A stretch of DNA of 64,000 nt from Metabacillus schmidteae (GCF_903166545.1 NZ_CAESCH010000001.1:1182001-1246000), one strand, 5' to 3'; counted from the stretch's first letter, positions 19,601-27,812 are shown. Program-made: numbers and translations. The notes: generated from the letters alone by a model not told the origin.

Positions 19601-19744
19601 GCACGCCAACAAGCGATTGAAAAAGGAATGCTTTTATTTACAAATCTTTCAACACTAAATGCTTGTTTACAAGCCATTACTGCACCTGATGATGATGCAT
19701 TTTCAATTCAGGAATATTTAAAGCCTTTGGTGAAAAACCAATAA
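16655..19744 (+). CDS. carB: Carbamoyl-phosphate synthase, large subunit, arginine type
   Basis: CarB makes carbamoyl phosphate from bicarbonate, ammonia and two ATP. The 1029-residue protein is an internal duplication: an ATP-grasp half starting with IGSGPIVIGQAAEFDYAG and a second half starting with IGSGPIRIGQGIEFDYSA near residue 560. Each half has its own NPR metal-binding segment (EVNPRVSRSSALASKA and EVNPRASRTAPIISKV). The short C-terminal allosteric region fits the arginine-specific enzyme (about 1030 residues in B. subtilis) rather than the longer pyrimidine one. ATG 16655 with AAGGAG is chosen over an in-frame upstream TTG inside carA. Confidence 0.96.
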   Translation: MSKNQSIKKIVVIGSGPIVIGQAAEFDYAGTQGCLALKEEGYQVVLVNNNPATIMTDEEFSDVLYFEPLTVESLTKIIDKEKPDGLLASLGGQTGLNLAMELHEAGVLEKYGVQLLGTSIESIRKGEDRNEFRQLMYDLNEPIPESSIVTTLEEALEFSNKIGFPIIIRPAYTLGGKGGGIASNLEEFKKIVRSGLQASPITQCLIEKSIAGFKEVEYEMIRDHKGTCISVCNMENIDPVGVHTGDSIVVAPSQTLTDQDYHMLRSAAVKIVSALGVIGGCNIQLALDPKSKQYYVIEVNPRVSRSSALASKATGYPIAKIAAKLAVGYTLDELKNPLTMSTYASFEPALDYVVVKFPRWPFDKFNKADRKLGTKMKATGEVMAIERNLEAAIQKACDSLELDNIGTHLPELKDLSIDELKIVMNKTDDRRFFAVMELLRNGITIKEIHDQTEMDVYFLSVFQRIIDLEQQIQEKTISTLDAEFIATVKEKGFSDKTISFLLDAPEAEVRKARLDAGVKASYKYVDTCAAEFEARTNYFYSTYFGENEQPELTENKKILIIGSGPIRIGQGIEFDYSAVHGIKALKQLGYEAVMINNNPETVSTDFETADRLYFEPITLEQVLNIVDSEGIDSVIVQYGGQTAINLAEQLESAGIKLLGTDTETLDWLEDRDKFYQILDELSIPHAAGLTANNAEEALKGAKEIGFPMLLRPSYVIGGKGMVVVHNEETLVKLLAENTNMIYPVLIDQFVQGLEGEIDLISDGQDIFIPTYIEHVEPAGVHSGDSLAILPSQHLTDENKQVIESYASALVGKLNYRGIMNIQFLINEGTIYIVEVNPRASRTAPIISKVTGIPIIKHATNLLCGKKITELDITPAEPNKMVAVKYPVFSSHALHDVDITLGPEMKATGEGMCIGNSLEAIYRKIYTKDLENVRSIFFDLKDEEAEKTAKEAGLEVVTDEFEAWVEGEKGIFVSLIDSDEAKLARQQAIEKGMLLFTNLSTLNACLQAITAPDDDAFSIQEYLKPLVKNQ

Positions 19745-19779
19745 GTTTCCGTCTAAGCTAAGGAAGGTAGTGATTAGAT

Positions 19780-20721
19780 ATGAGTATACAAGTCAAAAAT
19801 AAAACAGCAGTCGAAAAACGTGATTTTTTAACCCTTCTTGATTATAGTAAGGAGGAAATTCTTGCTTTAATCGATGAAGCATTTAAATTAGAAGAAAACC
19901 CGCTTCAGCCTGTCCTGCAAGGAAAAACTCTTGCGATGATTTTTGAAAAATCATCTACAAGAACTCGGGTATCATTTGAAACAGGAATGCTTCAATTAGG
20001 CGGGCATGCTCTATTTTTAAGTAGTCAGGATCTTCAGTTAGGAAGAGGAGAACCTGTTTCTGATACTGCTAAAGTATTGTCCGGCTATGTTGATGCAATT
20101 ATGATCCGTACTTTTGGTCATGATAAAATTGAGGAATTGGCCAAGCATGCCAGTATCCCTGTTATAAATGGATTAACAGATCTTTTTCACCCTTGTCAGG
20201 CACTTGCAGACTTAAAGACCATTTACCGTCTTAAAGAAACGTTTGAAGGTGTTAAAACTGCATATTTAGGTGATGGAAACAATGTTGCTCATTCCTTAAT
20301 GATTGCTGCAGCCAAAGTAGGAATGGACTTTTCATTAGGGTGTCCAAAAGGCTATGAACCTGATGCAGATATTGTGGCGAAAGCTCAAAAGCTTGCAGAA
20401 GAAACAGGTGCAACGATTACAATTACGCATGATCCAATTGAGGCTGTTAAGGATGCTGATATCATTTACACAGATGTATGGGCAAGCATGGGTCAAGAAA
20501 GTGAGCAACAAGAACGCTTGGTTGCATTTAAAGAATTCCAAGTAAATGATCAACTTGTTCAGCATGCAAAAGCTGATTATCACTTCTTACATTGCTTACC
20601 TGCACACCGTGAGGAAGAAGTAACATCCTCAATCATTGACGGTGAACACTCAGCTGTATTTGAACAAGCTGAAAACAGACTTCATGTCCAAAAAGCATTA
20701 CTAAAGAAATTACTTTCATAA
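19780..20721 (+). CDS. argF: Ornithine carbamoyltransferase
   Basis: ArgF joins carbamoyl phosphate and ornithine to citrulline. The 313-residue product shows the carbamoyl-phosphate site [11 protein letters not shown] near 56-66, [10 protein letters not shown] near 135, the ornithine-site segment DVWASMGQE near 233 and HCLPAHR near 271. It is the last gene of the arg operon, 35 bp after carB with its own AAGGAAGG site. Confidence 0.96.
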   Translation: MSIQVKNKTAVEKRDFLTLLDYSKEEILALIDEAFKLEENPLQPVLQGKTLAMIFEKSSTRTRVSFETGMLQLGGHALFLSSQDLQLGRGEPVSDTAKVLSGYVDAIMIRTFGHDKIEELAKHASIPVINGLTDLFHPCQALADLKTIYRLKETFEGVKTAYLGDGNNVAHSLMIAAAKVGMDFSLGCPKGYEPDADIVAKAQKLAEETGATITITHDPIEAVKDADIIYTDVWASMGQESEQQERLVAFKEFQVNDQLVQHAKADYHFLHCLPAHREEEVTSSIIDGEHSAVFEQAENRLHVQKALLKKLLS

Positions 20722-20727
20722 ATAGAC

Positions 20728-20774
20728 GCGGGGACAGGTTCCTCGTCCCACTGGGACGAGGAACCTGTCCCCGC
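20728..20774. repeat. Perfect 47-nt palindrome (GGGGACAGGTTCC type)
   Basis: Two perfectly complementary 23-nt arms beginning GCGGGGACAGGTTCCTCG flank a single C. There is no following T run, so it is not a standard terminator although it stands at the end of the arg operon. Similar GGGGACAGGTTCC palindromes are common between genes of Bacillaceae (recalled). Confidence 0.85.
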
Positions 20775-20839
20775 TGTCCGTTACATGAAAATAAGCTATC
20801 TGGAGATAATAGTAGTAATGCGATGAGAGGAGGTTAATA

Positions 20840-21019
20840 ATGGGACAACAACATCGTTTTCGTGTAGGACAAAAAGCACCAAATAACGGAATTTATGTAG
20901 AAATAGGTGAAACAGGGGACAATGTAAAAAACCCTGGCCAAATTAAACTGAAGGCTGGAGATCGTTTCCCTGAAACAGCTAATCATAATCGCCAATGGAC
21001 ATATAAACGTAAGCCTTAA
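20840..21019 (+). CDS. yjzC: YjzC family small protein
   Basis: A 59-codon gene starts at ATG 20840 with AGAGGAGG upstream. The product MGQQHRFRVGQKAPNNGIYV... ends RQWTYKRKP and closely follows the YjzC sequence as I remember it. It is soluble and basic, with a GDRFPET segment near residue 41. The function is unknown. Its place after argF is the same as in B. subtilis. Confidence 0.88.
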   Translation: MGQQHRFRVGQKAPNNGIYVEIGETGDNVKNPGQIKLKAGDRFPETANHNRQWTYKRKP

Positions 21020-21025
21020 TAGATG

Positions 21026-21070
21026 AAAAAGCAAAAAAACCTACTGTTCACAGTAGGTTTTTTTGCTTTT
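21026..21070. terminator. Bidirectional terminator between yjzC and yjzD
   Basis: AAACCTACTG / CAGTAGGTTT stem with TTCA loop, A-rich on the left and T-rich on the right, so it can serve both convergent genes. Confidence 0.9.
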
Positions 21071-21098
21071 TAGTCGAATCATTTTAGTACAAAAGTTT

Positions 21099-21290
21099 TT
21101 AATGATGATCATGCTTAGCCGCAGGCTCATTAGGGATAACTGCAGCAATGAAGAATATGACAACGATTGCAATCACTGATAAAACTGTTGCAGTCATAAA
21201 ATCGTAATGACCACCCGTCATATTATTTACTACGTATGACGCCATATGAATTAATAAAAAGCCCCAAAAAAATGTCCAAAAGAAACGCAA
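21099..21290 (-). CDS. yjzD: YjzD family small membrane protein (DUF2929)
   Basis: The 63-residue product has two hydrophobic helices (about 3-22 and 33-52), a short loop between them and a His-rich tail AAKHDHH. The N terminus LRFFWTFFWGFLL fits DUF2929 proteins. TTG 21290 is chosen because GAGGTG lies 6 bp upstream; GTG 21299 in the same frame is an alternative that overlaps this site. The function is unknown. Confidence 0.78.
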   Translation of the reverse strand: MRFFWTFFWGFLLIHMASYVVNNMTGGHYDFMTATVLSVIAIVVIFFIAAVIPNEPAAKHDHH

Positions 21291-21603
21291 ACCATTCACC
21301 TCAATTTCCAGACGAATTCTTATTATATATTATCACAAAATATTTCAGGATTAAAAGAACCTTTTTAAATTGTTCATAAACTCTCCATAACCTGCATGAA
21401 ATATTAAAACCAAAAGAAATTTCAAGGTGATTTACAGGTGCTGAATTTGGGGAATAGTTACCGAAGATGAGCATCCATTAATGAAGCTGTCCTTTTCATG
21501 TGTCCATATTTACAAGAAACGTGATACAGTCCCATTCTTTTTATAAAGTTAGACATACATTATATAGAAATAAAATGACAAAGAAGAGAAAGGTGGTGGG
21601 CAA
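21291..21603. other. Intergenic region between yjzD and yjaU
   Basis: About 310 bp of AT-rich DNA separating divergent genes. It must hold both promoters, but I see no near-consensus pair, no riboswitch and no strong hairpin. Confidence 0.5.
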
Positions 21604-22341
21604 GTGATGACGATAACGGAACGCTTTTTTCAGATTGAGACAGAATGGAATGTCATCCATTTACCATTTAAGCCAAATGGGTTTGGAATTTTAATCATTG
21701 GCGATCGGTCTGATTTTGTTGATGATACTACCAGCTTTTGGCATCAGCATTATGGAAGAAATCAATTAATATCAGATTTGATGAAGCAAGGATATACACT
21801 CTTTCATTCGAATCTTTATGGAAACCATTGGGGTAGCCCTCGTTCAGTCACAATGGCGAAACAGCTGTACCATATGGTCATGAAAAAAGAAATATTAAAT
21901 CAACGTATCCATCTGCTAATCGATGGGATGGGCGGATTAACAGGTTTACAATTAATGCAGGAAATTCCTGAAAAGATTCGTTCTGTCGCCATGATGAATC
22001 CTTGCCTTGACCTCCAAGCCCATCTTGAAAATGAAAAAGAACATAAATTCTTTTATAAGCGTTTGAAAAAGGAAATTTCCTCCGCATATGGTGTTGATCC
22101 AAGAAATCTTTCATCTTTAAATCTTCCGACACTTCACAATACAAGTTACCACATTCCTGTGAGAATTTGGCAAAAAATGAATAGCACTACCTATGCTCCA
22201 CAAGATCACAGTAAAAAATATGAGGAAATGAGAAGTAAGGCGGAGCATCCTATTCAATTAATTTATCATCTTGGAGATAATCTGTATCGTATAAATCAAT
22301 CAATTATAAGGTTTTATAAAGAAAATGAAAAGGTGTTATAA
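21604..22341 (+). CDS. YjaU-like putative alpha/beta-fold hydrolase
   Basis: The 245-residue protein has an FGILIIGD strand near 29, a GYTLFHSNLYGNHWG segment near 62 and LLIDGMGGLTGLQL near 103, where an alpha/beta hydrolase would have its nucleophile elbow. The expected G-x-S-x-G Ser is replaced (DGMGG), so catalysis is doubtful. The position between yjzD and yjaV corresponds to yjaU. GTG 21604 has AGGTGG 7 bp upstream; ATG 21607 is an equally possible start. The function is unknown. Confidence 0.7.
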   Translation: MMTITERFFQIETEWNVIHLPFKPNGFGILIIGDRSDFVDDTTSFWHQHYGRNQLISDLMKQGYTLFHSNLYGNHWGSPRSVTMAKQLYHMVMKKEILNQRIHLLIDGMGGLTGLQLMQEIPEKIRSVAMMNPCLDLQAHLENEKEHKFFYKRLKKEISSAYGVDPRNLSSLNLPTLHNTSYHIPVRIWQKMNSTTYAPQDHSKKYEEMRSKAEHPIQLIYHLGDNLYRINQSIIRFYKENEKVL

Positions 22342-22349
22342 ACGTAAAA

Positions 22350-22396
22350 GAGCTTAAGGTGCTATGACTACAAATAGTTGCCCTTAAGCTTTTTTT
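22350..22396 (+). terminator. Terminator of the yjaU-position gene
   Basis: AGCTTAAGG / CCCTTAAGCT stem with a 21-nt loop that can fold further, followed by TTTTTTT. Confidence 0.85.
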
Positions 22397-22568
22397 GTAC
22401 TCTCGGTATTTAGGGATGATAGTATACTAATCGCCATTTGGGCTTTGGTGATAGTCAAGATTTTCTAATGTTTGATTCCAAACAACTAAGTTTTCCTTAT
22501 GAAAGAATACTAAATTAACGATCCCTCGCATATTGTATGATATCGTCCATAAGGAGGGAAATAAGGAT

Positions 22569-23327
22569 ATGAGAGTGATGGTGTTTGGAGCACAGTCACA
22601 TATTGGGTTTGCACTTTGTGAAAGGTTTCTTGAGGAAGGAAAAGAGGTATGCGCAATCTTTCTAGATTGTTCCTCAAAAAGGAAAAAGCTTCTTCTAGAA
22701 GAAAGATTGATGTTAATTGGTAGAAATGCTTTATTTCAAGAATTTTCACTGGAAGATGAGTGGAGAAACGAAGCTGTTACCCATGTGATTTATTGTAAAG
22801 AAGAATCTCATGATCAAGATCAGATTTGTTTTAAGAAATCAGTTGAGGAAGCATTTGAAACGAAAAGTCATTATTTTTATGTAAGCCCTGCAACTATACA
22901 GAGAGAAGGAGAGTATCAGCACCTTCAATCAACCTTGACCTCCTATTCAATCTTTAAATTGCCAAGGCTTTTTGGACCGTTTCAACCACCAGAAGAACAA
23001 ATTCATCAACATTTACATTCTTTTTTATCAGATCAGAAAAAGTCTCTTATCATTAATGAGCCACTTGTATTTATTACAGATGCTGCAGAAACGATTGTTG
23101 AGATAATAGGGAAAGGTGAGTATGAAAAAGTGTATTCGTTTCTAAGTGAACTGAAGGACGAAAAGATTGAATCAGTTTCAGTTGAGTTAAAAATGAATGC
23201 AACAGAAAAAGCTCAAGACGAGTCGATTCGACTTTCTCTCTTAACAAAGACACCTATTGAAGAGGGATTATTAAAACAGCTTTCCTGTATAACAGCTTTT
23301 AAAGGGATCTATGAACTTGATAGTTAG
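22569..23327 (+). CDS. Rossmann-fold (NAD-dependent epimerase-like) protein at the yjaV position
   Basis: The 252-residue protein starts MRVMVFGAQSHIGFALCERF, a short nucleotide-binding loop of the extended SDR type (GxxxxIG). The middle segment IFKLPRLFGPFQPPEEQ resembles the R-x-x-x-x-GP segment that follows the active site in sugar-nucleotide epimerases. Clear catalytic Ser and Tyr-x-x-x-Lys residues in the right register are not evident, so it may bind a nucleotide without classic epimerase activity. ATG 22569 is supported by AGGAGGG; an upstream in-frame start at 22533 lacks a site. It precedes med. Confidence 0.65.
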   Translation: MRVMVFGAQSHIGFALCERFLEEGKEVCAIFLDCSSKRKKLLLEERLMLIGRNALFQEFSLEDEWRNEAVTHVIYCKEESHDQDQICFKKSVEEAFETKSHYFYVSPATIQREGEYQHLQSTLTSYSIFKLPRLFGPFQPPEEQIHQHLHSFLSDQKKSLIINEPLVFITDAAETIVEIIGKGEYEKVYSFLSELKDEKIESVSVELKMNATEKAQDESIRLSLLTKTPIEEGLLKQLSCITAFKGIYELDS

Positions 23328-23400
23328 CTCTTGTACAACTAAATAAGGAAAGGCTAAAATAAAAAGAGAAGGGAAAAAGTATACAAGGAAGTGGTTGCCC

Positions 23401-24354
23401 ATGTACTTAAAGCTAGGCTTTGTTCTTATTATTCTTCTTTCGCTTTTTGGTTGTGGACAACCTATAGCTTCGGGGGAACTCGAAAAGGTTGGTTTGCTTG
23501 TTACAGAAACAATTGATGAAAAGGTTTGGGGAGCTAAAGGCTACAAAGGATTGTTAAAAATTCAATCAGAATTAGATGTGGACGTATTTTATAAAGAAAA
23601 TATGAAAGATGAAAAAAGTATACGTGAAGCAATCGAAGAATTTGATAACAATGGTGTAAATCTCATTTTTGGACATGGAAGTGAATTTGCAAATTATTTT
23701 AATGAGATCAGTAGTGAATACCCTGACATTCATTTTGTTATTTTTAACGGAGAAGCCAATGGTGAAAATGTGACAAGCTTGAATTTTGATTCCAATGCAA
23801 TGGGTTTTTTTGGTGGGATGCTAGCCGGAGAAATGACAGAGACGAATAAAGTTGCGGTTTTAGCAGCTTTTGAATGGCAGCCTGAAGTTGATGGCTTTTT
23901 CGAAGGTGCTTATTATCAAAATGAAAATGTGGACGTAGATATCCAATATGTTCAAGATTGGAATAATACGGATGTTGCATTGACTCTGCTTGATCAAATG
24001 ATTGCACATGGAGTAGACATTGTCTATGTAGCCGGTGACGGATATAATATAGCTGTGATTGAAAAGCTAAAAGAAGAGGGACTATACGCAATCGGCTTTG
24101 TTTCAGATCAATCTGACTTGGGAAAAGGTACAGTATTAACAAGTACGGTCCAACATGTTGACAAATTGTACGAAGTTGTCGCAAAGGATTTTGATAACGG
24201 AAAACTAGAAAATGGAGAACTCTATTATGATTTTAAAGATGGGGTCATTTCACTAGGTACATTTAGTCCTCTAGTTGATGAAGAATTCAAATCAATTGTG
24301 TTGGAATCTATTGAAGAGTACAAGGAAACTGGACTCTTACCCAATCAGCTATAA
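23401..24354 (+). CDS. med: Med, BMP-family lipoprotein and positive regulator of competence
   Basis: The 317-residue lipoprotein has lipobox LFGC (Cys at about 18) and a Bmp/PnrA-type binding domain. GHGSEFANYF, NVTSLNFDSNAMGFFGG and VSDQSDLGKGTVLTSTVQHVD match the Med sequence as I remember it. In B. subtilis Med promotes comK expression and is translated with ComZ. Here comZ follows after 28 bp with the same orientation, as expected. ATG 23401 is chosen; a TTG two codons earlier is possible. Confidence 0.88.
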   Translation: MYLKLGFVLIILLSLFGCGQPIASGELEKVGLLVTETIDEKVWGAKGYKGLLKIQSELDVDVFYKENMKDEKSIREAIEEFDNNGVNLIFGHGSEFANYFNEISSEYPDIHFVIFNGEANGENVTSLNFDSNAMGFFGGMLAGEMTETNKVAVLAAFEWQPEVDGFFEGAYYQNENVDVDIQYVQDWNNTDVALTLLDQMIAHGVDIVYVAGDGYNIAVIEKLKEEGLYAIGFVSDQSDLGKGTVLTSTVQHVDKLYEVVAKDFDNGKLENGELYYDFKDGVISLGTFSPLVDEEFKSIVLESIEEYKETGLLPNQL

Positions 24355-24382
24355 TACTTAATGAAAAAAGGAGTGAAGAAAA

Positions 24383-24565
24383 ATGGAACAACATCCAAAA
24401 ACAATGGAATTTATGCAAATCGCTATGAAATATTTACCTGAAGCTAAGGAAAAGCTTGAAGGATCAGGGATTGAATTATCAATGGAAACCATCCAACCAA
24501 TGCTTGAACTTTTTACAAAAGTAATGGGTGAAGCATATGAGCTAGGGAAGAATGATGCTCAGTAA
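24383..24565 (+). CDS. comZ: ComZ, negative regulator of late competence (comG)
   Basis: The 60-residue product is nearly collinear with B. subtilis ComZ: EFMQIAMKYLPEAKEKLEG, GIELSMETIQPMLELF and GEAYELGKNDAQ. It is helical with a leucine-rich C-terminal half. In B. subtilis it represses the comG operon. The ribosome site AAAGGAGTG fits ATG 24383. The transcription unit ends in a terminator now split by a repeat element. Confidence 0.93.
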   Translation: MEQHPKTMEFMQIAMKYLPEAKEKLEGSGIELSMETIQPMLELFTKVMGEAYELGKNDAQ

Positions 24566-24597
24566 AAAATAGAAAGCTACCTGTTTATGGTAGCTTT

Positions 24598-24755
24598 CAG
24601 ACTGTTGACAAACGCTCGCTTTCTTCGTTACTCACCTTGCTGCGGTGCTCATTACCACCCCCGGTAACTCCGCTCCTCCCAAGGCTTCGTGCCTCGAAAG
24701 CAAGCGTTAGCAATCAGTCTGAGGGGCTAGCGATTCTTACATTTTCTACAAACTT
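24598..24755 (-). repeat. Dispersed repeat family B, copy 1, inside the comZ terminator
   Basis: The element starts CAGACTGTTGACAAACGC and its inner right end reads GCGTTAGCAATCAGTCTG, giving imperfect terminal inverted repeats of about 26 bp, followed by a GGGGCTAGCGATTCTTAC tail. It is flanked on both sides by the identical 25-bp sequence AAAGCTACCTG...GGTAGCTTT (24573-24597 and 24756-24780), which is the terminator hairpin itself. Copy 2 (46685-46836) is about 95 percent identical and in the opposite orientation. No open frame of note lies inside. Confidence 0.85.
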
Positions 24756-24787
24756 AAAGCTACCTGTTTATGGTAGCTTTTTTTATT
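24756..24787 (+). terminator. Terminator of med-comZ
   Basis: AAAGCTACC / GGTAGCTTT stem with TGTTTAT loop and a long T tract. The left-hand duplicate at 24573-24597 has lost the T tract, so this one is likely the working terminator. Confidence 0.8.
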
Positions 24788-25097
24788 TAATTTTCTTCTT
24801 AATATAGTCTACAATCGGTCCAAATTCTTTTAATACAGGTTTAAGATTTTCTAATGAAGACATTATATCGTCAATCTGTTCCATTAAAGTGAAATAATTT
24901 ACCTCATTGTTTTGTTCTTCCACTTGTTTTTCTTGCAAATTGTTTTGTTCTCTGTATCTTTTGGGAACCCTATTTCCGAACATAAGTTGTGTAAAAGGGT
25001 CTGATGAAGGAGAGCTGGTTTCAATTTCTTGTTCGATGTCATCTGAGTGTGCTTCTAAGTCAAATTGTTCGTCTTCCTTTTTTTCATGAGACGTCAT
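24783..25097 (-). CDS. Acidic protein of unknown function, between comZ and fabH
   Basis: The 104-residue product is very acidic in its first 40 residues (Glu/Asp/Ser-rich) and then predicted helical, with VNYFTLMEQIDDIMSSLENLKP near 65-86 (two short amphipathic helices). There is no membrane segment. ATG 25097 has GGAGG 8 bp upstream; the in-frame GTG at 25106 overlaps that site. The yjzB gene of B. subtilis is in this position, but I cannot confirm homology. The acidic head plus hydrophobic helices look like those of small spore or coat-associated proteins; that is only a suggestion. Confidence 0.65.
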   Translation of the reverse strand: MTSHEKKEDEQFDLEAHSDDIEQEIETSSPSSDPFTQLMFGNRVPKRYREQNNLQEKQVEEQNNEVNYFTLMEQIDDIMSSLENLKPVLKEFGPIVDYIKKKIK

Positions 25098-25196
25098 GTC
25101 TACCACCTCCTAACATAGTGTCTTCGATACATATCTATAACTAGTTTATGAATTGATGAAAAGCAAGTTCTAGACATGTGCACTAAAACATTGATA

Positions 25197-25225
25197 TTGA
25201 AAAAAAAAAGTAAATAAGATAAAAT
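25197..25225 (+). promoter_or_regulatory. Promoter of fabH-fabF
   Basis: TTGAAA (25197-25202) and TAAAAT (25220-25225) are separated by exactly 17 bp of A-rich spacer. Transcription would begin near 25232, inside the FapR-like site. Confidence 0.75.
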
Positions 25226-25242
25226 TAGTACCAAGTCATAAT
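25224..25242 (+). promoter_or_regulatory. Probable FapR operator
   Basis: ATTAGTACCAAGTCATAAT carries one perfect ATTAGTACC half-site and a partial second half. FapR represses fatty-acid genes and is released by malonyl-CoA; fabHA is a classic target. The site lies over the predicted transcription start, an ideal place for repression. Confidence 0.75.
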
Positions 25243-25320
25243 AATTGATATAAAATTTTAATATAAAACAATAAATAGACTTCAAAGTAAGTGAAGAATG
25301 AATGGACAGGAGTTGTTCAA

Positions 25321-26253
25321 ATGAATGCAGGGATTATAGGTATCGGTCGATACACACCTGAAAAGATTGTTACAAATGCAGATTTAGAAAAAATCATGGA
25401 TACATCTGATGAATGGATTAGATCAAGAACTGGAATAGAGGAGCGTCGCATTGCAGATGATTCAATCGATACTTCAGATATGGCTGTGTTTGCTTCAGAA
25501 AATGCTTTAAAAGATGCCGGGATTGCGGCAGAGGAATTAGATTTAATTTTAGTTGCCACAGTTACTCCGGATCAACCGTTTCCATCTGTTGCATGTATGC
25601 TGCAAGAAAAATTAGGCGCAAAAAAAGCAGCTGCAATGGATATTAGTGCCGCTTGTGCAGGCTTTATGTATGGTATGGTTACAGCTAAACAATTTGTTGA
25701 GTCTGGTGCATATAAAAATGTTTTAATTGTTGGCGTTGAGAAGCTTTCAAAAATTACAGACTGGGATGATCGTAATACCGCGGTTCTTTTTGGAGATGGT
25801 GCGGGTGCAGCTGTCATTGGTCCTGTAAGTGAAAGTAAAGGTATTTTATCATTCGAATTAGGTGCAGACGGTACAGGTGGAAAGCATCTTTACCAAGATG
25901 AATACATCATTATGAACGGACGGGAAGTATTTAAATTCGCAGTAAGGCAAATGGGTGAATCTAGTATAAATGTGCTGGAAAAAGCAGGTTTAACAAAAGA
26001 AGATGTAGATTTCTTAATTCCACACCAAGCAAACATCCGAATCATGGAAGCAGCAAGAGAACGTTTAGACTTGCCTGTTGAAAAAATGTCAAAAACAGTG
26101 CATAAGTATGGAAATACATCAGCAGCTTCTATTCCAATTTCTTTAGTAGAGGAAGTAGAAGCAGGAAAGATTAAAGATGGTGACCTAGTAGTTATGGTCG
26201 GTTTCGGCGGAGGCCTTACATGGGGAGCAATCGCACTTCGTTGGGGTCGATAA
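25321..26253 (+). CDS. fabH: Beta-ketoacyl-ACP synthase III
   Basis: FabH starts fatty-acid chains by condensing an acyl-CoA primer (branched in Bacillus) with malonyl-ACP. The 310-residue product has catalytic Cys112 in [11 protein letters not shown], His in [10 protein letters not shown] near 237 and Asn in KYGNTSAAS near 267. The open frame extends ten codons upstream of ATG 25321, but the family start ([11 protein letters not shown]) and AGGAG support 25321. The sequence is closest, from memory, to FabHA. fabF follows after 109 bp. Confidence 0.95.
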   Translation: MNAGIIGIGRYTPEKIVTNADLEKIMDTSDEWIRSRTGIEERRIADDSIDTSDMAVFASENALKDAGIAAEELDLILVATVTPDQPFPSVACMLQEKLGAKKAAAMDISAACAGFMYGMVTAKQFVESGAYKNVLIVGVEKLSKITDWDDRNTAVLFGDGAGAAVIGPVSESKGILSFELGADGTGGKHLYQDEYIIMNGREVFKFAVRQMGESSINVLEKAGLTKEDVDFLIPHQANIRIMEAARERLDLPVEKMSKTVHKYGNTSAASIPISLVEEVEAGKIKDGDLVVMVGFGGGLTWGAIALRWGR

Positions 26254-26362
26254 ACATAGAAGAGTTTCGTTAATCTGATGTTGGAATCAGTTTAAAAAAA
26301 ATAAAAGTTATTGGCTGTAAAAAAAAATTAATTCCGATAATTAAAGAATGAGGTGAATCATC

Positions 26363-27604
26363 ATGGAAAAAAAGCGAGTGGTAGTAACAGGATTGGGTGC
26401 AGTAACTCCGATTGGAAATGATGTAGAAACAACTTGGCAAAATGCGATAAATGGAGTGTCTGGTGTTGGGCCAATCACTAGAATTGATTCAGAGCCCTAT
26501 TCAGCAAAAGTGGCAGCAGAGCTTAAAGACTTTGATGTTGAACAATTTATGGATAAAAAAGATGCGAGAAAAATGGACCGCTTTACACAATATGCGGTCG
26601 CAGCATCCTTCATGGCTGTTAAAGATGCGAACCTTGAAATTACAGATGAAATCGCTCCGCGTGTTGGAGTTTGGATCGGTTCTGGTATTGGTGGAATGGA
26701 AACATTTGAACAGCAATATAGAACACTTTTAGAAAAAGGTCCTAGAAGAGTGAGTCCATTCTTCGTACCAATGCTTATCCCGGATATGGCAACAGGTCAA
26801 GTATCCATTGCTTTAGGGGCAAAAGGTTTTAACTCATGTACTGTGACAGCTTGTGCAACAGGGACAAATTCGATTGGAGATGCGTACCGTGTTATTGAAC
26901 GTGGTGAAGCGGATGTTATGATTTCCGGAGGCGCTGAAGCACCTCTCACAGAGATGTCATTTGCAGGCTTTACAGCGAATAAAGCTTTATCAACAAACAC
27001 GGACCCTAAAACAGCAAGCCGCCCATTTGACCAAGACCGTGATGGTTTTGTTATGGGAGAGGGAGCTGGAATCGTTGTTCTTGAAGAATTAGAGCATGCT
27101 TTAGCACGAGGAGCAAAAATTTATGCTGAAATCGTTGGGTATGGGGCTACAGGAGATGCTTATCATATAACAGCACCTGCACCAGGTGGTGAGGGTGGAT
27201 CAAGAGCGATGAGGATGGCAGTTGATGGCAGTGGCCTTGCAGTTGAAGACATTGATTATATTAACGCTCATGGTACAAGTACTCCTTATAATGATAAGTT
27301 TGAAACACTAGCAATTAAAGAGGTATTCGGTGAACATGCCAATAAATTAGCGATAAGCTCTACAAAATCTATGACAGGTCATTTACTAGGTGCTGCTGGT
27401 GGAGTTGAAGCTATTTTTAGTGTTTTAGCTATTAAAGAAGGGATCATTCCTCCAACGATTAATTTACAAACTCCAGATCCTGAATGTGATTTAGATTATG
27501 TGCCAAATGAAGCTCGAAAACAAGAAGTAAAAGCAGCTCTAAGTAACTCATTAGGATTTGGCGGACATAATGCAACGATTATCTTTAAAAAGTATGATGC
27601 TTAA
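26363..27604 (+). CDS. fabF: Beta-ketoacyl-ACP synthase II
   Basis: FabF carries out elongation in fatty-acid synthesis and is the thermo-regulation enzyme in other bacteria. The 413-residue thiolase-fold protein has Cys164 in [10 protein letters not shown], the first His in [11 protein letters not shown] near 304 and the second in [13 protein letters not shown] near 340. Its ATG follows AATGAGGTG. Co-transcription with fabH under the FapR site is likely, since no promoter or terminator is evident in the gap. Confidence 0.96.
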   Translation: MEKKRVVVTGLGAVTPIGNDVETTWQNAINGVSGVGPITRIDSEPYSAKVAAELKDFDVEQFMDKKDARKMDRFTQYAVAASFMAVKDANLEITDEIAPRVGVWIGSGIGGMETFEQQYRTLLEKGPRRVSPFFVPMLIPDMATGQVSIALGAKGFNSCTVTACATGTNSIGDAYRVIERGEADVMISGGAEAPLTEMSFAGFTANKALSTNTDPKTASRPFDQDRDGFVMGEGAGIVVLEELEHALARGAKIYAEIVGYGATGDAYHITAPAPGGEGGSRAMRMAVDGSGLAVEDIDYINAHGTSTPYNDKFETLAIKEVFGEHANKLAISSTKSMTGHLLGAAGGVEAIFSVLAIKEGIIPPTINLQTPDPECDLDYVPNEARKQEVKAALSNSLGFGGHNATIIFKKYDA

Positions 27605-27610
27605 CTTTAA

Positions 27611-27639
27611 ACCCGACAGAAATGTCGGGTTTTATTTTT
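27611..27639 (+). terminator. Terminator of fabH-fabF
   Basis: ACCCGACA / TGTCGGGT stem, GAAA loop, then TTTATTTTT. Confidence 0.92.
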
Positions 27640-27699
27640 GTGAAAATTGTTTAATAAATAAGGGAAGAGGATTAGTCTCTTTTTAGAAGATGCTTTGTA

Positions 27700-27812
27700 A
27701 GTAGTTTAGGCTTTGTTGCTTGCAGCTCCAGGTTGCTCGTATTCCGCGGGGGCTCACCTGTCCAACTCTTCCCGCAGGAGTCTCGCACCTTCCGCTTCAA
27801 TCAACTTAAGCG
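27700..27812 (-). repeat. Diverged relative of repeat family A
   Basis: On the minus strand TGAAGCGGAAGGTGCGAGAC, CTCCTGCGGGAAGAG and CCCCCGCGGAATACGAGC follow the family A core pattern (AGCGGAAG...CTCCTGCGGGAA...CCGCGGAAAGCGAG) but differ elsewhere. It occupies most of the 330-bp gap between fabF and yjaZ; the rest shows no clear signal. Confidence 0.6.

Noticed and set aside
23744..24184. 146-codon minus-strand open frame inside med
   Set aside because: Antisense shadow of a well-supported gene; His/Leu-rich composition typical of reverse-complemented coding DNA.
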